Source: Pseudomonadota bacterium (GTDB lineage: Bacteria > Pseudomonadota > Gammaproteobacteria > Burkholderiales > JABEVD01). From it: DNA of 15,193 bases. The position numbers and the translations under genes were made by a program. The stretch spans positions 1 to 15,193 of the forward strand of contig JAJZPK010000039.1 in NCBI GenBank assembly GCA_021811205.1. The letters are read 5' to 3'. The notes below the pieces were generated by a model, which was given only the letters and a program-made list of their open reading frames with translations, was not told the origin of the DNA and ran no database searches. Of this stretch, positions 1 to 7,727 are shown in pieces (within the stretch, counting starts at the first letter, position 1; the number at the start of each line of letters is the position of its first letter).

Positions 1-893
<893 letters not shown>

Positions 894-900
<7 letters not shown>

Positions 901-2312
901 ATGTCTTCGCTCAAGACGTGCTGCATCAGCCTGTGTCTCGCCCGATCGAATCCGATGAGCGGCAGCACCCGTGGCATCTCGGGGCCGTGGGTCTGGCCGG
1001 TGAGCGCGGCTCTGAGCGGCAGGAAAAGCTTCTTTCCCTGAGCGCCCGTTTTTTCCTTCACGCTTTGCGTGAACGCCTTGAAATCGAGCTCCGCCGTCAG
1101 GCTGTCCGCAGCTTCCCTGAAGAAGTTCGAGGGGGTTTCCTCGATCACTTCGAGCGCATCATCCGACATCGGGAGCGAATCGGAATAGATCGCTTCAGCC
1201 CAGAGTTCTCCATCGTGCGGGAAGAGAATATTGTCCCTGACCGCGTCCGAGAAGCGCTCGAGATCCGGATCGGGCACCCATTTGGAGACGGCTGCCTTGA
1301 GCCATGCGGCGAGCGCAACGGAATCCGTTTTTTGCAGAGCCTGGGATTGCCAGTGGTCGAGCTGGGTCCTGTCGTACCGGGCAGGGGCTTTCCCAAGATT
1401 CTCGAACGAAAAGTTTATTGCGAGCTCCTGCAGATCCATCAGGTCGTTGCTCTGATAATTGTGCCCGAGTCTTGCGAGATAGTTGTTGACCGCGATGGGG
1501 AAGTAGCCCATTTCCCTGAGTTCCTGCACGGAAAGGCTGCCGCTCCGCTTGGAAAGCGGGGCGCCGCTTCCGTCGACGATGAGCGAAATGTGGCCGTATT
1601 GCGGGATGGGCAGGGACAAGGCGTTGAGGATCGCAATCTGGCGCGGCGTGTTGGTCAGATGGTCTTCACCGCGCAATACATGCGTGACCTGCATCAGGGC
1701 ATCGTCAAGCGCATTCACGTAGAAGAAGGCGAACGTGCCGTCCGAGCGTCTGACGATGAAGTCTCCTATTTCGTCGGAGGGGAAATGCTGATTTCCCCTG
1801 ACGAGATCATCGAAAACGATGGATTCGCGTTTGGGCATGCGAAAGCGCAGCGTATAAGGCAGCCCTTCCTGCTTCTTCGATTCGATCTCGTCGGGCTTGA
1901 GATGGGCGCATTTTCCGCTGTATCGAGGCGGCTTGCCTGATGCGGCCTGAGTCTTTCTGGATACCTCGAGTTCGAGCGCGGTGCAGAAGCAGGGATAGAC
2001 CCTGCCTGCTTCTTCAAGCATATCCAGATGCTTTTCGTAGACGGGGTCGCGTTCGGACTGCCTGTAGGGGCCGAAGGTGCCCCCTGCGCTTTCACCTTCC
2101 TGCCATCCAAGCTCGAGCCATTCAAGGTCTTCCTGCAGGGCGGTGATGTATTCCTCGCGGCTTCTCGCTGCATCGGTGTCTTCGATGCGGAGCAAAAATA
2201 TGCCGTCTCGCTTCTTCGCGAGCAGCGCATTGAAGAGGGCGGTGCGTACGTTGCCGAAGTGAATGAGTCCGGTCGGGCTGGGGGCGAATCTGGATTTCAG
2301 GGGAAAAGTCAT
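894..2312 (-). CDS. gltX: Glutamyl-tRNA synthetase
   Basis: This class I synthetase activates glutamate for tRNA-Glu; some relatives also charge tRNA-Gln, which cannot be judged here. It has 472 residues, the normal family length. The HIGH-type motif is HFGN (residues 18-21) within [17 protein letters not shown]. The zinc knuckle is Cys108, Cys110, Cys135 and His137, with the usual Tyr-x3-Cys-x-His arrangement around Tyr131. The KMSKS-type loop reads LSKRS (residues 253-257), a common variant in GluRS. The stop overlaps the cysS start by seven bases. Upstream, the gene is divergent from the TPR-protein operon across an 80-base gap. No convincing promoter for this gene was found in that gap. 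Confidence 0.96.
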
Positions 2313-2328
2313 GATGCGTGGCTCAGTT

Positions 2329-2357
2329 TTGGTAGAATTGCCGTGTTTTGTTATAAA
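2329..2357 (+). promoter_or_regulatory. Candidate sigma-70 promoter for the TPR-ykuD-ppiA-ppiB-lpxH operon
   Basis: TTGGTA (2329-2334) and TATAAA (2352-2357) are separated by 17 bp, which gives a reasonable match to the -35/-10 consensus. It lies in the divergent gap upstream of the ATG at 2393. The first gene has only a weak ribosome-binding site. The call rests on sequence matching alone. Confidence 0.5.
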
Positions 2358-2392
2358 ATCCTGAACACTTCAACTCGGCAAAGTATATCACA

Positions 2393-3499
2393 ATGAAGAG
2401 GTCATCCCGCGTCCTGCTGGCAGGAGTTTCCATGTTTTTGTGCCTTGCGGCCCCCAGTCATGCAGCTTTTGCCGATGCGCTCCAGGATGCCGGCAAGCTG
2501 TTCAAGAAAGGACAATACCCCGCAGCCCTGAAGGAGGTCAATGCCTGGCTTGCGAACCACCCGAAGGATGCGCGTGGGCGCTTTCTGAAAGGACTGATTC
2601 TTACCGAACAAAACAAGCCTGAGGATGCAATCAAGGTGTTTCACGGTCTCACGGTGGACTATCCCAGGTTGCCCGAACCCTACAACAATCTCGCCGTGAT
2701 TTACGCTGCCCAGGGAAATTACGAAAAGGCCAAGGACGAACTCGAGGCGGCGATCCAGACCCATCCAAGCTATGCCACGGCGCACGAGAACCTTGGAGAC
2801 ATTTATGCCAAGCTCGCGAGCCAAGCCTACGACAAGGCGCTTCAGCTCGACAAGTCGAATGCCAAGTCGGCGATGAGGCTGGCACTGATCGATTCGCTTT
2901 ATTCCCGGGAGTCGGCGTATGCCGCGCCGGCACACGTTGCGTCAGGCGAATTGACTGAAACGGTCAGGACCGGAAGTGCGGCTGAAAAAACAATTCCTGT
3001 TGCGGAGCCCGCGCAGAAAGCGGCAGCCGGACAGGAAGGGAAAACGGTCGTTCAGCCCGAGAAGAAACCTGAGCTGAAGCCTGTCGCCAAGGCCGAGAAG
3101 AAGCCCGAGCCGAAACCCGCCGTCAGACCCAAACAGCAGCCTGACGAATCCGTGGACGAAGCCAAGGCCGTGGTTTCAAGCATCAACGCATGGGCCAGGG
3201 CATGGTCCAGGCAGGACGTGAACGCCTATCTTTCCCATTACGCAGACGATTTCAAGCCTTCGGACGGCAGAAGCCTTGCGCACTGGAAAGCCTTGCGCAA
3301 GGCGAGGCTGAAGCGTCCCAAGCACATATCGGTGAAGATATCCGATCCTGAAATCTCCCTCAAGGGCAGAAAACATGCGACAATCCGGTTCAAGCAGTCG
3401 TACGAATCTTCTTCCATGAAGGAGACGACCGTCAAGATCATGACGCTTTCCAAGATTGGCGGCAAATGGCTGATCGAAACTGAAAAAGTTGGACATTGA
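2393..3499 (+). CDS. Periplasmic TPR protein with Lys/Pro-rich linker and C-terminal NTF2-like domain
   Basis: The exact function is unknown; the protein probably acts as an envelope scaffold. The 368 residues begin with a signal peptide (MKRSSRVLLAGVSMFLCLA, likely cleavage near SHA-AFA). About four tetratricopeptide repeats follow between residues 28 and 165, for example PYNNLAVIYAAQGNYEKAKD. Next is a flexible Ala/Lys/Pro/Glu-rich linker (about 180-255) with imperfect EKKPE-type repeats. The C-terminal domain (about 257-368) has an NTF2/SnoaL-like pattern with WARAW, DVNAYLSHYADDF and a final GGKWLIETE strand. The same domain ends the next protein. The stop codon overlaps the next start by four bases, so the two are translated together. 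Its position before a YkuD enzyme suggests a partner or adaptor role in peptidoglycan work, which is inference. Confidence 0.85.
   Translation: MKRSSRVLLAGVSMFLCLAAPSHAAFADALQDAGKLFKKGQYPAALKEVNAWLANHPKDARGRFLKGLILTEQNKPEDAIKVFHGLTVDYPRLPEPYNNLAVIYAAQGNYEKAKDELEAAIQTHPSYATAHENLGDIYAKLASQAYDKALQLDKSNAKSAMRLALIDSLYSRESAYAAPAHVASGELTETVRTGSAAEKTIPVAEPAQKAAAGQEGKTVVQPEKKPELKPVAKAEKKPEPKPAVRPKQQPDESVDEAKAVVSSINAWARAWSRQDVNAYLSHYADDFKPSDGRSLAHWKALRKARLKRPKHISVKISDPEISLKGRKHATIRFKQSYESSSMKETTVKIMTLSKIGGKWLIETEKVGH
3056..3121 (+). repeat. Imperfect in-frame repeat in the Lys/Pro-rich linker
   Basis: Two 10-residue units, PEKKPELKPV (residues 222-231) and AEKKPEPKPA (234-243), lie in the linker of the TPR protein. 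This kind of charged proline-rich segment usually forms an extended spacer in periplasmic proteins. It may let the C-terminal domain reach away from the TPR part. Confidence 0.7.
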
Positions 3500-4665
3500 T
3501 TAAGAAGCTCTTTTTTCAAGCCCTGTTTGGCGCATTCACGCTCTCGGCAGCGCATGCGGCCGTGGCCGGATCTCCTGACGCGCTGCTGATGCAAAGTCTG
3601 GTCGACATCAGCCACAGCAGGATGGATTCCGCATTGTCGAGCATCGACAGCCTGCTCAAGAGCAATCCGAATTTCAGGCTGGCGCAGCTCATCAGGGGCG
3701 ACATCCTGCTCGCGCACAGCAGGCCGATCAGCACCCTTGGAAACGTGTCGGGCGCGCCTCAAGAGCGCATTCAGGGGCTCAGGGAAGAGGCGGTTGCGCG
3801 CGTGAAGCGTCAGGAAGACCGGCCGGGCAGCAATACGGTGCCGAGCTATATCGTCGAAATGCGTCCAGAGCAGAAATATGCAGTCGTGGTCGATCTCGAA
3901 AAATCTGCGCTTTATCTTTACAGGAACGACAATGGTTCCCCGAAATACGTGGCTGATTTCTATATCACGAGCGGAAAGAAAACAGGCGAGAAAGTATCCG
4001 AGGGCGACAAGAAAACGCCGATCGGCGTCTATTCCGTGACAGAGCATCTGCCCGCCAGCAAACTGCCCGCTTTTTACGGCACTGGCGCCTTTCCGATCAG
4101 TTATCCGAACGAATGGGACAGGCACGAAGGCAGGAGCGGACACGGCATCTGGCTTCACGGCACGCCTCCGGACACCTACAGCCGTGTGCCGAAAGCGAGC
4201 AGCGGTTGCGTGGTGCTCGCCAACCACGATCTCAACGAGATCGGCAGCTACCTGCAGGTCGGCATCACACCTGTGATCATCGCCGATTCCATCAAATGGG
4301 AAAACAGGCACAACGAGGAGGCAATGCGCGATTCGGTTGACGAGGCGCTCGGCAGCTGGCGGCACGATTGGGAAACGCTGGACAATCAGGCCTATCTTGC
4401 GCACTACTCGAAGCAGTTTTTTTCGGGCGGCATGAACTATTCCGAATGGGCGAAATACAAGTCCCAGGTCAATGCTTCGAAATCCTGGGTGAAAATCGGC
4501 ATATCGAACGTCAGTGCCTTCCTTTATCCGGGGAAGACGGGCTTTTTCGTGGTAAGCTTCGATCAGGACTATTCAAGCAACAATTTCCACAACAAGATGA
4601 GAAAGCGCCAGTACTGGATCAAGGAAGGCGATACCTGGAAAATCATCTACGAGGGCAATGCATGA
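3496..4665 (+). CDS. YkuD-family L,D-transpeptidase or L,D-carboxypeptidase with C-terminal NTF2-like domain
   Basis: This is a periplasmic cysteine enzyme acting on peptidoglycan stem peptides. The start is TTG at 3496, overlapping the upstream TGA (TTGA). It gives a good signal peptide ([19 protein letters not shown], cleavage near AHA or AVA). The YkuD domain covers about residues 125-260. His221 (IWLHG) and Cys238 in SSGCVV form the catalytic pair. The usual Arg or Asn after the Cys block is replaced by Val, which is more typical of hydrolytic relatives than of cross-linking Ldt enzymes. Residues 278-389 form an NTF2-like domain homologous to the C terminus of the upstream protein. An N-terminal helical part, YkuD core and NTF2-like tail resemble Helicobacter Csd6 and Campylobacter Pgp2, which trim tetrapeptides. 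The choice between cross-linking and trimming is unresolved. Confidence 0.88.
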   Translation: MIKKLFFQALFGAFTLSAAHAAVAGSPDALLMQSLVDISHSRMDSALSSIDSLLKSNPNFRLAQLIRGDILLAHSRPISTLGNVSGAPQERIQGLREEAVARVKRQEDRPGSNTVPSYIVEMRPEQKYAVVVDLEKSALYLYRNDNGSPKYVADFYITSGKKTGEKVSEGDKKTPIGVYSVTEHLPASKLPAFYGTGAFPISYPNEWDRHEGRSGHGIWLHGTPPDTYSRVPKASSGCVVLANHDLNEIGSYLQVGITPVIIADSIKWENRHNEEAMRDSVDEALGSWRHDWETLDNQAYLAHYSKQFFSGGMNYSEWAKYKSQVNASKSWVKIGISNVSAFLYPGKTGFFVVSFDQDYSSNNFHNKMRKRQYWIKEGDTWKIIYEGNA

Positions 4666-5243
4666 AACACATGAAATTTCTCCTTCTGCTTTTGGTATGT
4701 TTCAGCTTTTCCGCCAGGGCCGCTGATCCCGAAGTCGAAATGCAGACGAACATGGGAAACATTCTGATCGAGTTGTATCCCGACAAGGCGCCCAAGACGG
4801 TGGCGAATTTCCTGAGATACGTGAAGGAAGGCTTCTACAGCGGCACCATTTTCCATCGCGTGATCAAGGGGTTCATGATCCAGGGCGGCGGCTATACGAC
4901 CGGATTCAGGGAAAAACCCACCCATCCTCCCATCGTCAACGAAGCCGCCAACGGCTTGCGCAACATTCCAGGGACCATCGCCATGGCGCGCACCATGGAT
5001 CCCGATTCGGCCACGGCCCAATTTTTCATCAACGTGAACGACAACACGAGCCTGAATTACGTCGATCCTTCACCCCAGCGGATCGGCTATTGCGTGTTCG
5101 GCAGGGTGCTCAAGGGAATGGATGTGGTGAACAAGATCGCAGCTCTTCCTACTGGTCCAGGCGGCTCGTTCCTGACCGACGTGCCTGAAGATGCTGTCGT
5201 CATCAAAAGCATGACTCTGATTTCTAAGCAAGGAAAACCATGA
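4662..5243 (+). CDS. ppiA: Periplasmic peptidyl-prolyl cis-trans isomerase (cyclophilin A type)
   Basis: This cyclophilin catalyses proline isomerisation during folding of exported proteins. The ATG at 4662 overlaps the stop of the YkuD gene (ATGA), which sets the start; the frame is open further upstream, but that part is antisense-like shadow. It encodes 193 residues with a clear signal peptide ([16 protein letters not shown], cleavage after SARA). The cyclophilin core holds FHRVI (residues 64-68), GFMIQGGG, and [18 protein letters not shown], with the catalytic Arg in FHRV. The enzyme lacks a lipobox, so it should be soluble in the periplasm. It sits next to its cytoplasmic paralogue ppiB and overlaps it by four bases. 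Confidence 0.94.
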   Translation: MKHMKFLLLLLVCFSFSARAADPEVEMQTNMGNILIELYPDKAPKTVANFLRYVKEGFYSGTIFHRVIKGFMIQGGGYTTGFREKPTHPPIVNEAANGLRNIPGTIAMARTMDPDSATAQFFINVNDNTSLNYVDPSPQRIGYCVFGRVLKGMDVVNKIAALPTGPGGSFLTDVPEDAVVIKSMTLISKQGKP

Positions 5244-5731
5244 TCAAACTACATACCAACCAGGGCGTCATTTCCATCGAACTCGATTTCGAAAAGGCGC
5301 CGATCTCCAGCAAGAATTTCGTCGATTATGTCGAGAGCGGCTTTTACGACAATACGATTTTCCACCGCGTGATCGGCGGATTCATGATTCAGGGTGGGGG
5401 ATTCGAGTCCGGGATGAATCAGAAGAAGACGCTGGCACCGATCAAGAACGAAGCCGACAATGGACTGAAGAACGAAGCCTTCACCATCGCCATGGCGAGA
5501 ACGCCGGACCCCCATTCGGCCACTAGCCAGTTTTTCATCAATCTCGTCGACAACGATTTTCTCGATTACACGGCAGCGACACCGCAGGGCTACGGCTATT
5601 GCGTTTTCGGAAAAGTGACTGAAGGATCGGAAATCGTCTCGCAGATCGGCAAGGTCAAGACGACGAGCCGCGCCGGACACAGGGATGTTCCCGTCGACGA
5701 CGTCGTCGTCACGAAAGCGGAAGTCTGCTGA
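5240..5731 (+). CDS. ppiB: Cytoplasmic peptidyl-prolyl cis-trans isomerase (cyclophilin B type)
   Basis: This is a cytosolic cyclophilin of 163 residues, the usual length for proteobacterial PpiB, and it has no signal peptide. The start ATG at 5240 overlaps the ppiA stop (ATGA). Conserved blocks are [33 protein letters not shown] and YCVFGKV. It is clearly homologous to the preceding protein without the leader, so the pair looks like a tandem duplication specialised for two compartments. The order ppiB-lpxH with cysS nearby is a known proteobacterial arrangement, which supports both calls. Confidence 0.95.
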   Translation: MIKLHTNQGVISIELDFEKAPISSKNFVDYVESGFYDNTIFHRVIGGFMIQGGGFESGMNQKKTLAPIKNEADNGLKNEAFTIAMARTPDPHSATSQFFINLVDNDFLDYTAATPQGYGYCVFGKVTEGSEIVSQIGKVKTTSRAGHRDVPVDDVVVTKAEVC

Positions 5732-5739
5732 CAGTCTGG

Positions 5740-6459
5740 GTGGACCGCGCGCTTTTCATCTCCGACATCCATCTTTCCAGGGACGAGGAGGGGATTTCAG
5801 CCCTTTTTTTCGATTTCCTCGAAAAGCGCGCATCAGATTCACATTCGCTTTACATCCTGGGCGATCTTTTCGACGCATGGGCGGGGGACGACGATCTTTC
5901 CGACCCCTTCAACCAGCAAGTGATTTCCGCGCTCAGAAGGCTCTCCGAATCCGGAACCACGCTTTCGATCATGCACGGCAACCGGGATTTTCTCATGGGG
6001 CAGCGCTTTTTCGAGGCGGCCGGCGCCACTTTCATTCCGGATCCCCATGTCGTCGAGATCTGCGGGAAAAGAACGCTACTCACCCATGGCGATGCGCTGT
6101 GCATCGCAGACACCGAATACCAGTCCTTCAGGAAAATGGTCAGGCAGCCTTCCTGGCAGTCCGAATTCCTATCCCAGCCGCTTTCGAGAAGAAAGGAAAT
6201 CATCTCCGGGCTTAGGGCGCAAAGCGAGAGAATGAAGCGCGAGAAGGAAGGCGAGATCATGGATGTCGACAGCGATGCGGCCGAAATGCTTTTGAAAGAA
6301 TACGGATGCTCGCGCATGATCCACGGGCATACCCACAAGCCGGGCAGGCATGAAATTCGATGCGCGGAGCGATGGGTGACGGGCGACTGGCACCCGGATG
6401 GGGCGATTTTTCTGACATGCGAAGCAGGTGAAATCGGCTTTCTGGATGCCGCAAAATAG
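5740..6459 (+). CDS. lpxH: UDP-2,3-diacylglucosamine pyrophosphatase (lipid A synthesis)
   Basis: The enzyme hydrolyses UDP-2,3-diacylglucosamine to lipid X plus UMP at the inner face of the cytoplasmic membrane, the fourth step of lipid A synthesis. It has 239 residues, as in typical LpxH. The calcineurin-type metal site is complete: Asp9 and His11 in SDIHL, Asp42 in GDLFDAW, Asn81 and Arg82 in GNRDF, HGD in the middle, and GHTHKPGRHE near the C terminus. The start is GTG at 5740, eight bases after the ppiB stop; the frame begins directly with the conserved RALFISDIHL strand, so a later start would break the fold. It is the last gene of the five-gene operon. Confidence 0.95.
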   Translation: MDRALFISDIHLSRDEEGISALFFDFLEKRASDSHSLYILGDLFDAWAGDDDLSDPFNQQVISALRRLSESGTTLSIMHGNRDFLMGQRFFEAAGATFIPDPHVVEICGKRTLLTHGDALCIADTEYQSFRKMVRQPSWQSEFLSQPLSRRKEIISGLRAQSERMKREKEGEIMDVDSDAAEMLLKEYGCSRMIHGHTHKPGRHEIRCAERWVTGDWHPDGAIFLTCEAGEIGFLDAAK

Positions 6460-6472
6460 AAGAGCGATTTGA

Positions 6473-6501
6473 TCGACAATGAAGTCTTCATTGTCTAGAA
6501 T
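6473..6501 (+). promoter_or_regulatory. sodB promoter
   Basis: TCGACA (6473-6478) and TAGAAT (6496-6501), each one base off consensus, are spaced 17 bp apart. The ATG of sodB is 32 bases downstream and is preceded by AGGAG at 6523-6527. Transcription probably starts near 6508. A perfect palindrome covers the -35 end and the whole spacer (separate entry). Confidence 0.7.
6475..6495. promoter_or_regulatory. Perfect 21-bp palindrome, candidate operator over the sodB promoter
   Basis: The arms GACAATGAAG (6475-6484) and CTTCATTGTC (6486-6495) are exact inverse complements around a single central T. They fill the gap between the -35 and -10 hexamers. No T run follows, so it is not an intrinsic terminator for lpxH. 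A dimeric repressor bound here would block RNA polymerase. The core resembles Fur-family boxes (AATGA...TCATT) but is not the classical Fur sequence, so the regulator is unknown. Confidence 0.65.
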
Positions 6502-6532
6502 AAGGGCACCCAAACAAAATTCAGGAGAAAAA

Positions 6533-7117
6533 ATGGAACACGTTCTGCCCCAGCTGCCCTATGCCATGGACGCGCTGGTCCCCCATATGTCCAAGGAAAC
6601 GTTCGAGTATCACTACGCCAAGCACCATCAGGCCTACGTGACCAATCTGAACAACCTGATCAAGGGCACCGAATTCGAGAGCAAGTCGCTGGAAGACATC
6701 GTCAAGACCGCTCCGGCAGGAGGCATCTACAACAATGCCGCCCAGGTCTCCAACCACACCTTCTTCTGGAACTGCATGAAGCCGAACGGCGGCGGCGCTC
6801 CGACCGGTGCCCTGGCCGACGCCATCAACGCCAAGTGGGGTTCCCTGGACGAATTCAAGAAGACCTTTCAGGCGAGCGCAGTGGGCAACTTCGGTTCCGG
6901 CTGGACATGGCTGGTGAAGAAGGCAGACGGCTCCGTGGACATCGTCAACATGGGCGCTGCCGGCACCCCGCTGACCACCGCAGACAAGCCTCTGCTCTGC
7001 GTCGACGTGTGGGAGCACGCCTACTACATCGACTACCGCAATCTGCGTCCCAAGTTCGTCGAAACCTTCCTGAACAGCCTGGTCAACTGGGATTTTGTCT
7101 CCAGCAATTTCGGCTGA
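6533..7117 (+). CDS. sodB: Superoxide dismutase, iron type
   Basis: The enzyme converts superoxide to oxygen and hydrogen peroxide in the cytoplasm. It has 194 residues and no signal peptide. The metal ligands are His27 (YHYAKHH), His75 (NHTFFW), Asp158 and His162 ([10 protein letters not shown]). Gln71 in NNAAQV, on the N-terminal domain, is the position that marks iron rather than manganese enzymes. The start ATG at 6533 follows AGGAGAAAA; an upstream in-frame ATG at 6479 lies inside the promoter palindrome and is rejected. Codon use is strongly biased (mostly CTG for Leu, AAC for Asn, ATC for Ile), unlike the neighbouring genes, suggesting high expression. It is transcribed alone. Confidence 0.96.
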   Translation: MEHVLPQLPYAMDALVPHMSKETFEYHYAKHHQAYVTNLNNLIKGTEFESKSLEDIVKTAPAGGIYNNAAQVSNHTFFWNCMKPNGGGAPTGALADAINAKWGSLDEFKKTFQASAVGNFGSGWTWLVKKADGSVDIVNMGAAGTPLTTADKPLLCVDVWEHAYYIDYRNLRPKFVETFLNSLVNWDFVSSNFG

Positions 7118-7143
7118 GGAACAGCTGGTTTGCAATAAGGATC

Positions 7144-7169
7144 AAGGGGAACAAAGCGTTCCCCTTTTT
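7144..7169 (+). terminator. Intrinsic terminator after sodB
   Basis: A 9-bp perfect stem, AAGGGGAAC (7144-7152) with GTTCCCCTT (7158-7166), has a 5-base loop and runs into five T residues (7165-7169). It separates sodB from the metal efflux operon. Confidence 0.9.
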
Positions 7170-7225
7170 CTAGTCGCTGCGTTCGATGTTCAGGCCCAAG
7201 CGCCACGAGCATGTCTCCAGAATTT

Positions 7226-7256
7226 TTGATCTACCCACCAAGGCAAGGTTTATACT
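7226..7256 (+). promoter_or_regulatory. Candidate MerR-family (CueR-like) promoter of the metal efflux operon
   Basis: TTGATC (7226-7231) and TATACT (7251-7256) are separated by 19 bp, the overlong spacer typical of promoters activated by MerR-family metal sensors. The spacer contains the dyad ACC (7233-7235) and GGT (7247-7249), centred on 7241. The right half, AAGGTTTA, resembles copper-responsive CueR sites. The dyad is imperfect in its inner bases. No regulator gene is in the window. A consensus-like TATAAT at 7274-7279 lacks a matching -35 element. Confidence 0.55.
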
Positions 7257-7309
7257 GAATGCGGCTTTGTGGCTATAATGAAGCGGTAAATGTGCAAATT
7301 CAGGCAGAC

Positions 7310-7642
7310 ATGAGATTCAAGAAATTCATCGCCGTCATTCTGGCTGTATGGTTGCCACTCTTCAGCGGTGACGCACTCGCCGTCACCGTGTCGATGCAGT
7401 CCGCCTGCGAGGCGCATGCGATTCATGCCAAAGCGCAAATCGCATCAGCCCAGCATCATGCAGGGGGCATGTCGTGCAAACTCTGCGGGTTCTGCCATCT
7501 GGCCGCCACCGGATTTCTGGTTGCAAATGGCATCATACCGCATCCCACGTTGCCCGCAGGCTCGTCCCGGCCCTTCCATCTGAGCGCCTTCAGTTCGATC
7601 GCCTCTCCCCCGCTTGTGCCACCCCCCCTAGCTGCGCTCTGA
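7310..7642 (+). CDS. Small exported Cys/His-rich protein, CzcI/DUF2946-like
   Basis: This protein of 110 residues has no established function. The chosen ATG at 7310 begins a signal peptide (MRFKKFIAVILAVWLPLFSG, cleavage near ALA-VTV). An in-frame ATG at 7259 overlaps the promoter region and is unlikely. The mature part has a His/Cys cluster: CEAHAIHAK, then HH, then GMSCKLCGFCH with a CxxCxxCH pattern, suited to binding a soft metal. The tail is rich in Pro and Ser. Small exported proteins of this kind (CzcI, DUF2946) often precede heavy-metal RND efflux genes, and this one is the first gene of such an operon. A periplasmic metal-binding or regulatory role is inferred. Confidence 0.7.
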   Translation: MRFKKFIAVILAVWLPLFSGDALAVTVSMQSACEAHAIHAKAQIASAQHHAGGMSCKLCGFCHLAATGFLVANGIIPHPTLPAGSSRPFHLSAFSSIASPPLVPPPLAAL

Positions 7643-7645
7643 AAG

Positions 7646-7701
7646 GGAGCGGTTCGCCTATCGATTCCGCTCCGAATTCTGGGACGGTCTTGTCGACCGT
7701 C
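7646..7701 (+). other. Two adjacent hairpins between the CzcI-like gene and cusC
   Basis: The first stem is GGAGCGG (7646-7652) with CCGCTCC (7667-7673). The second is GACGGTC (7683-7689) with GACCGTC (7695-7701) and a 5-base loop. Both are perfect 7-bp stems and neither is followed by a T run, so termination is unlikely. They may set relative expression by slowing decay or processing of the mRNA. Confidence 0.45.
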
Positions 7702-7727
7702 ATGAGCCAATATCGGGGAATCGAATC

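Noticed and set aside
3238..4404. A 388-residue open frame on the minus strand
   Set aside because: It is antisense to the TPR and YkuD genes, both supported by signal peptides and conserved motifs; its product has no recognisable features.
6475..6495. The palindrome read as a terminator for lpxH
   Set aside because: There is no T tract after it and the stem is AT-rich; its position between the -35 and -10 boxes fits an operator better.
7274..7279. TATAAT as the main promoter of the efflux operon
   Set aside because: No acceptable -35 hexamer lies 16-18 bp upstream; the MerR-type arrangement just before it fits better.
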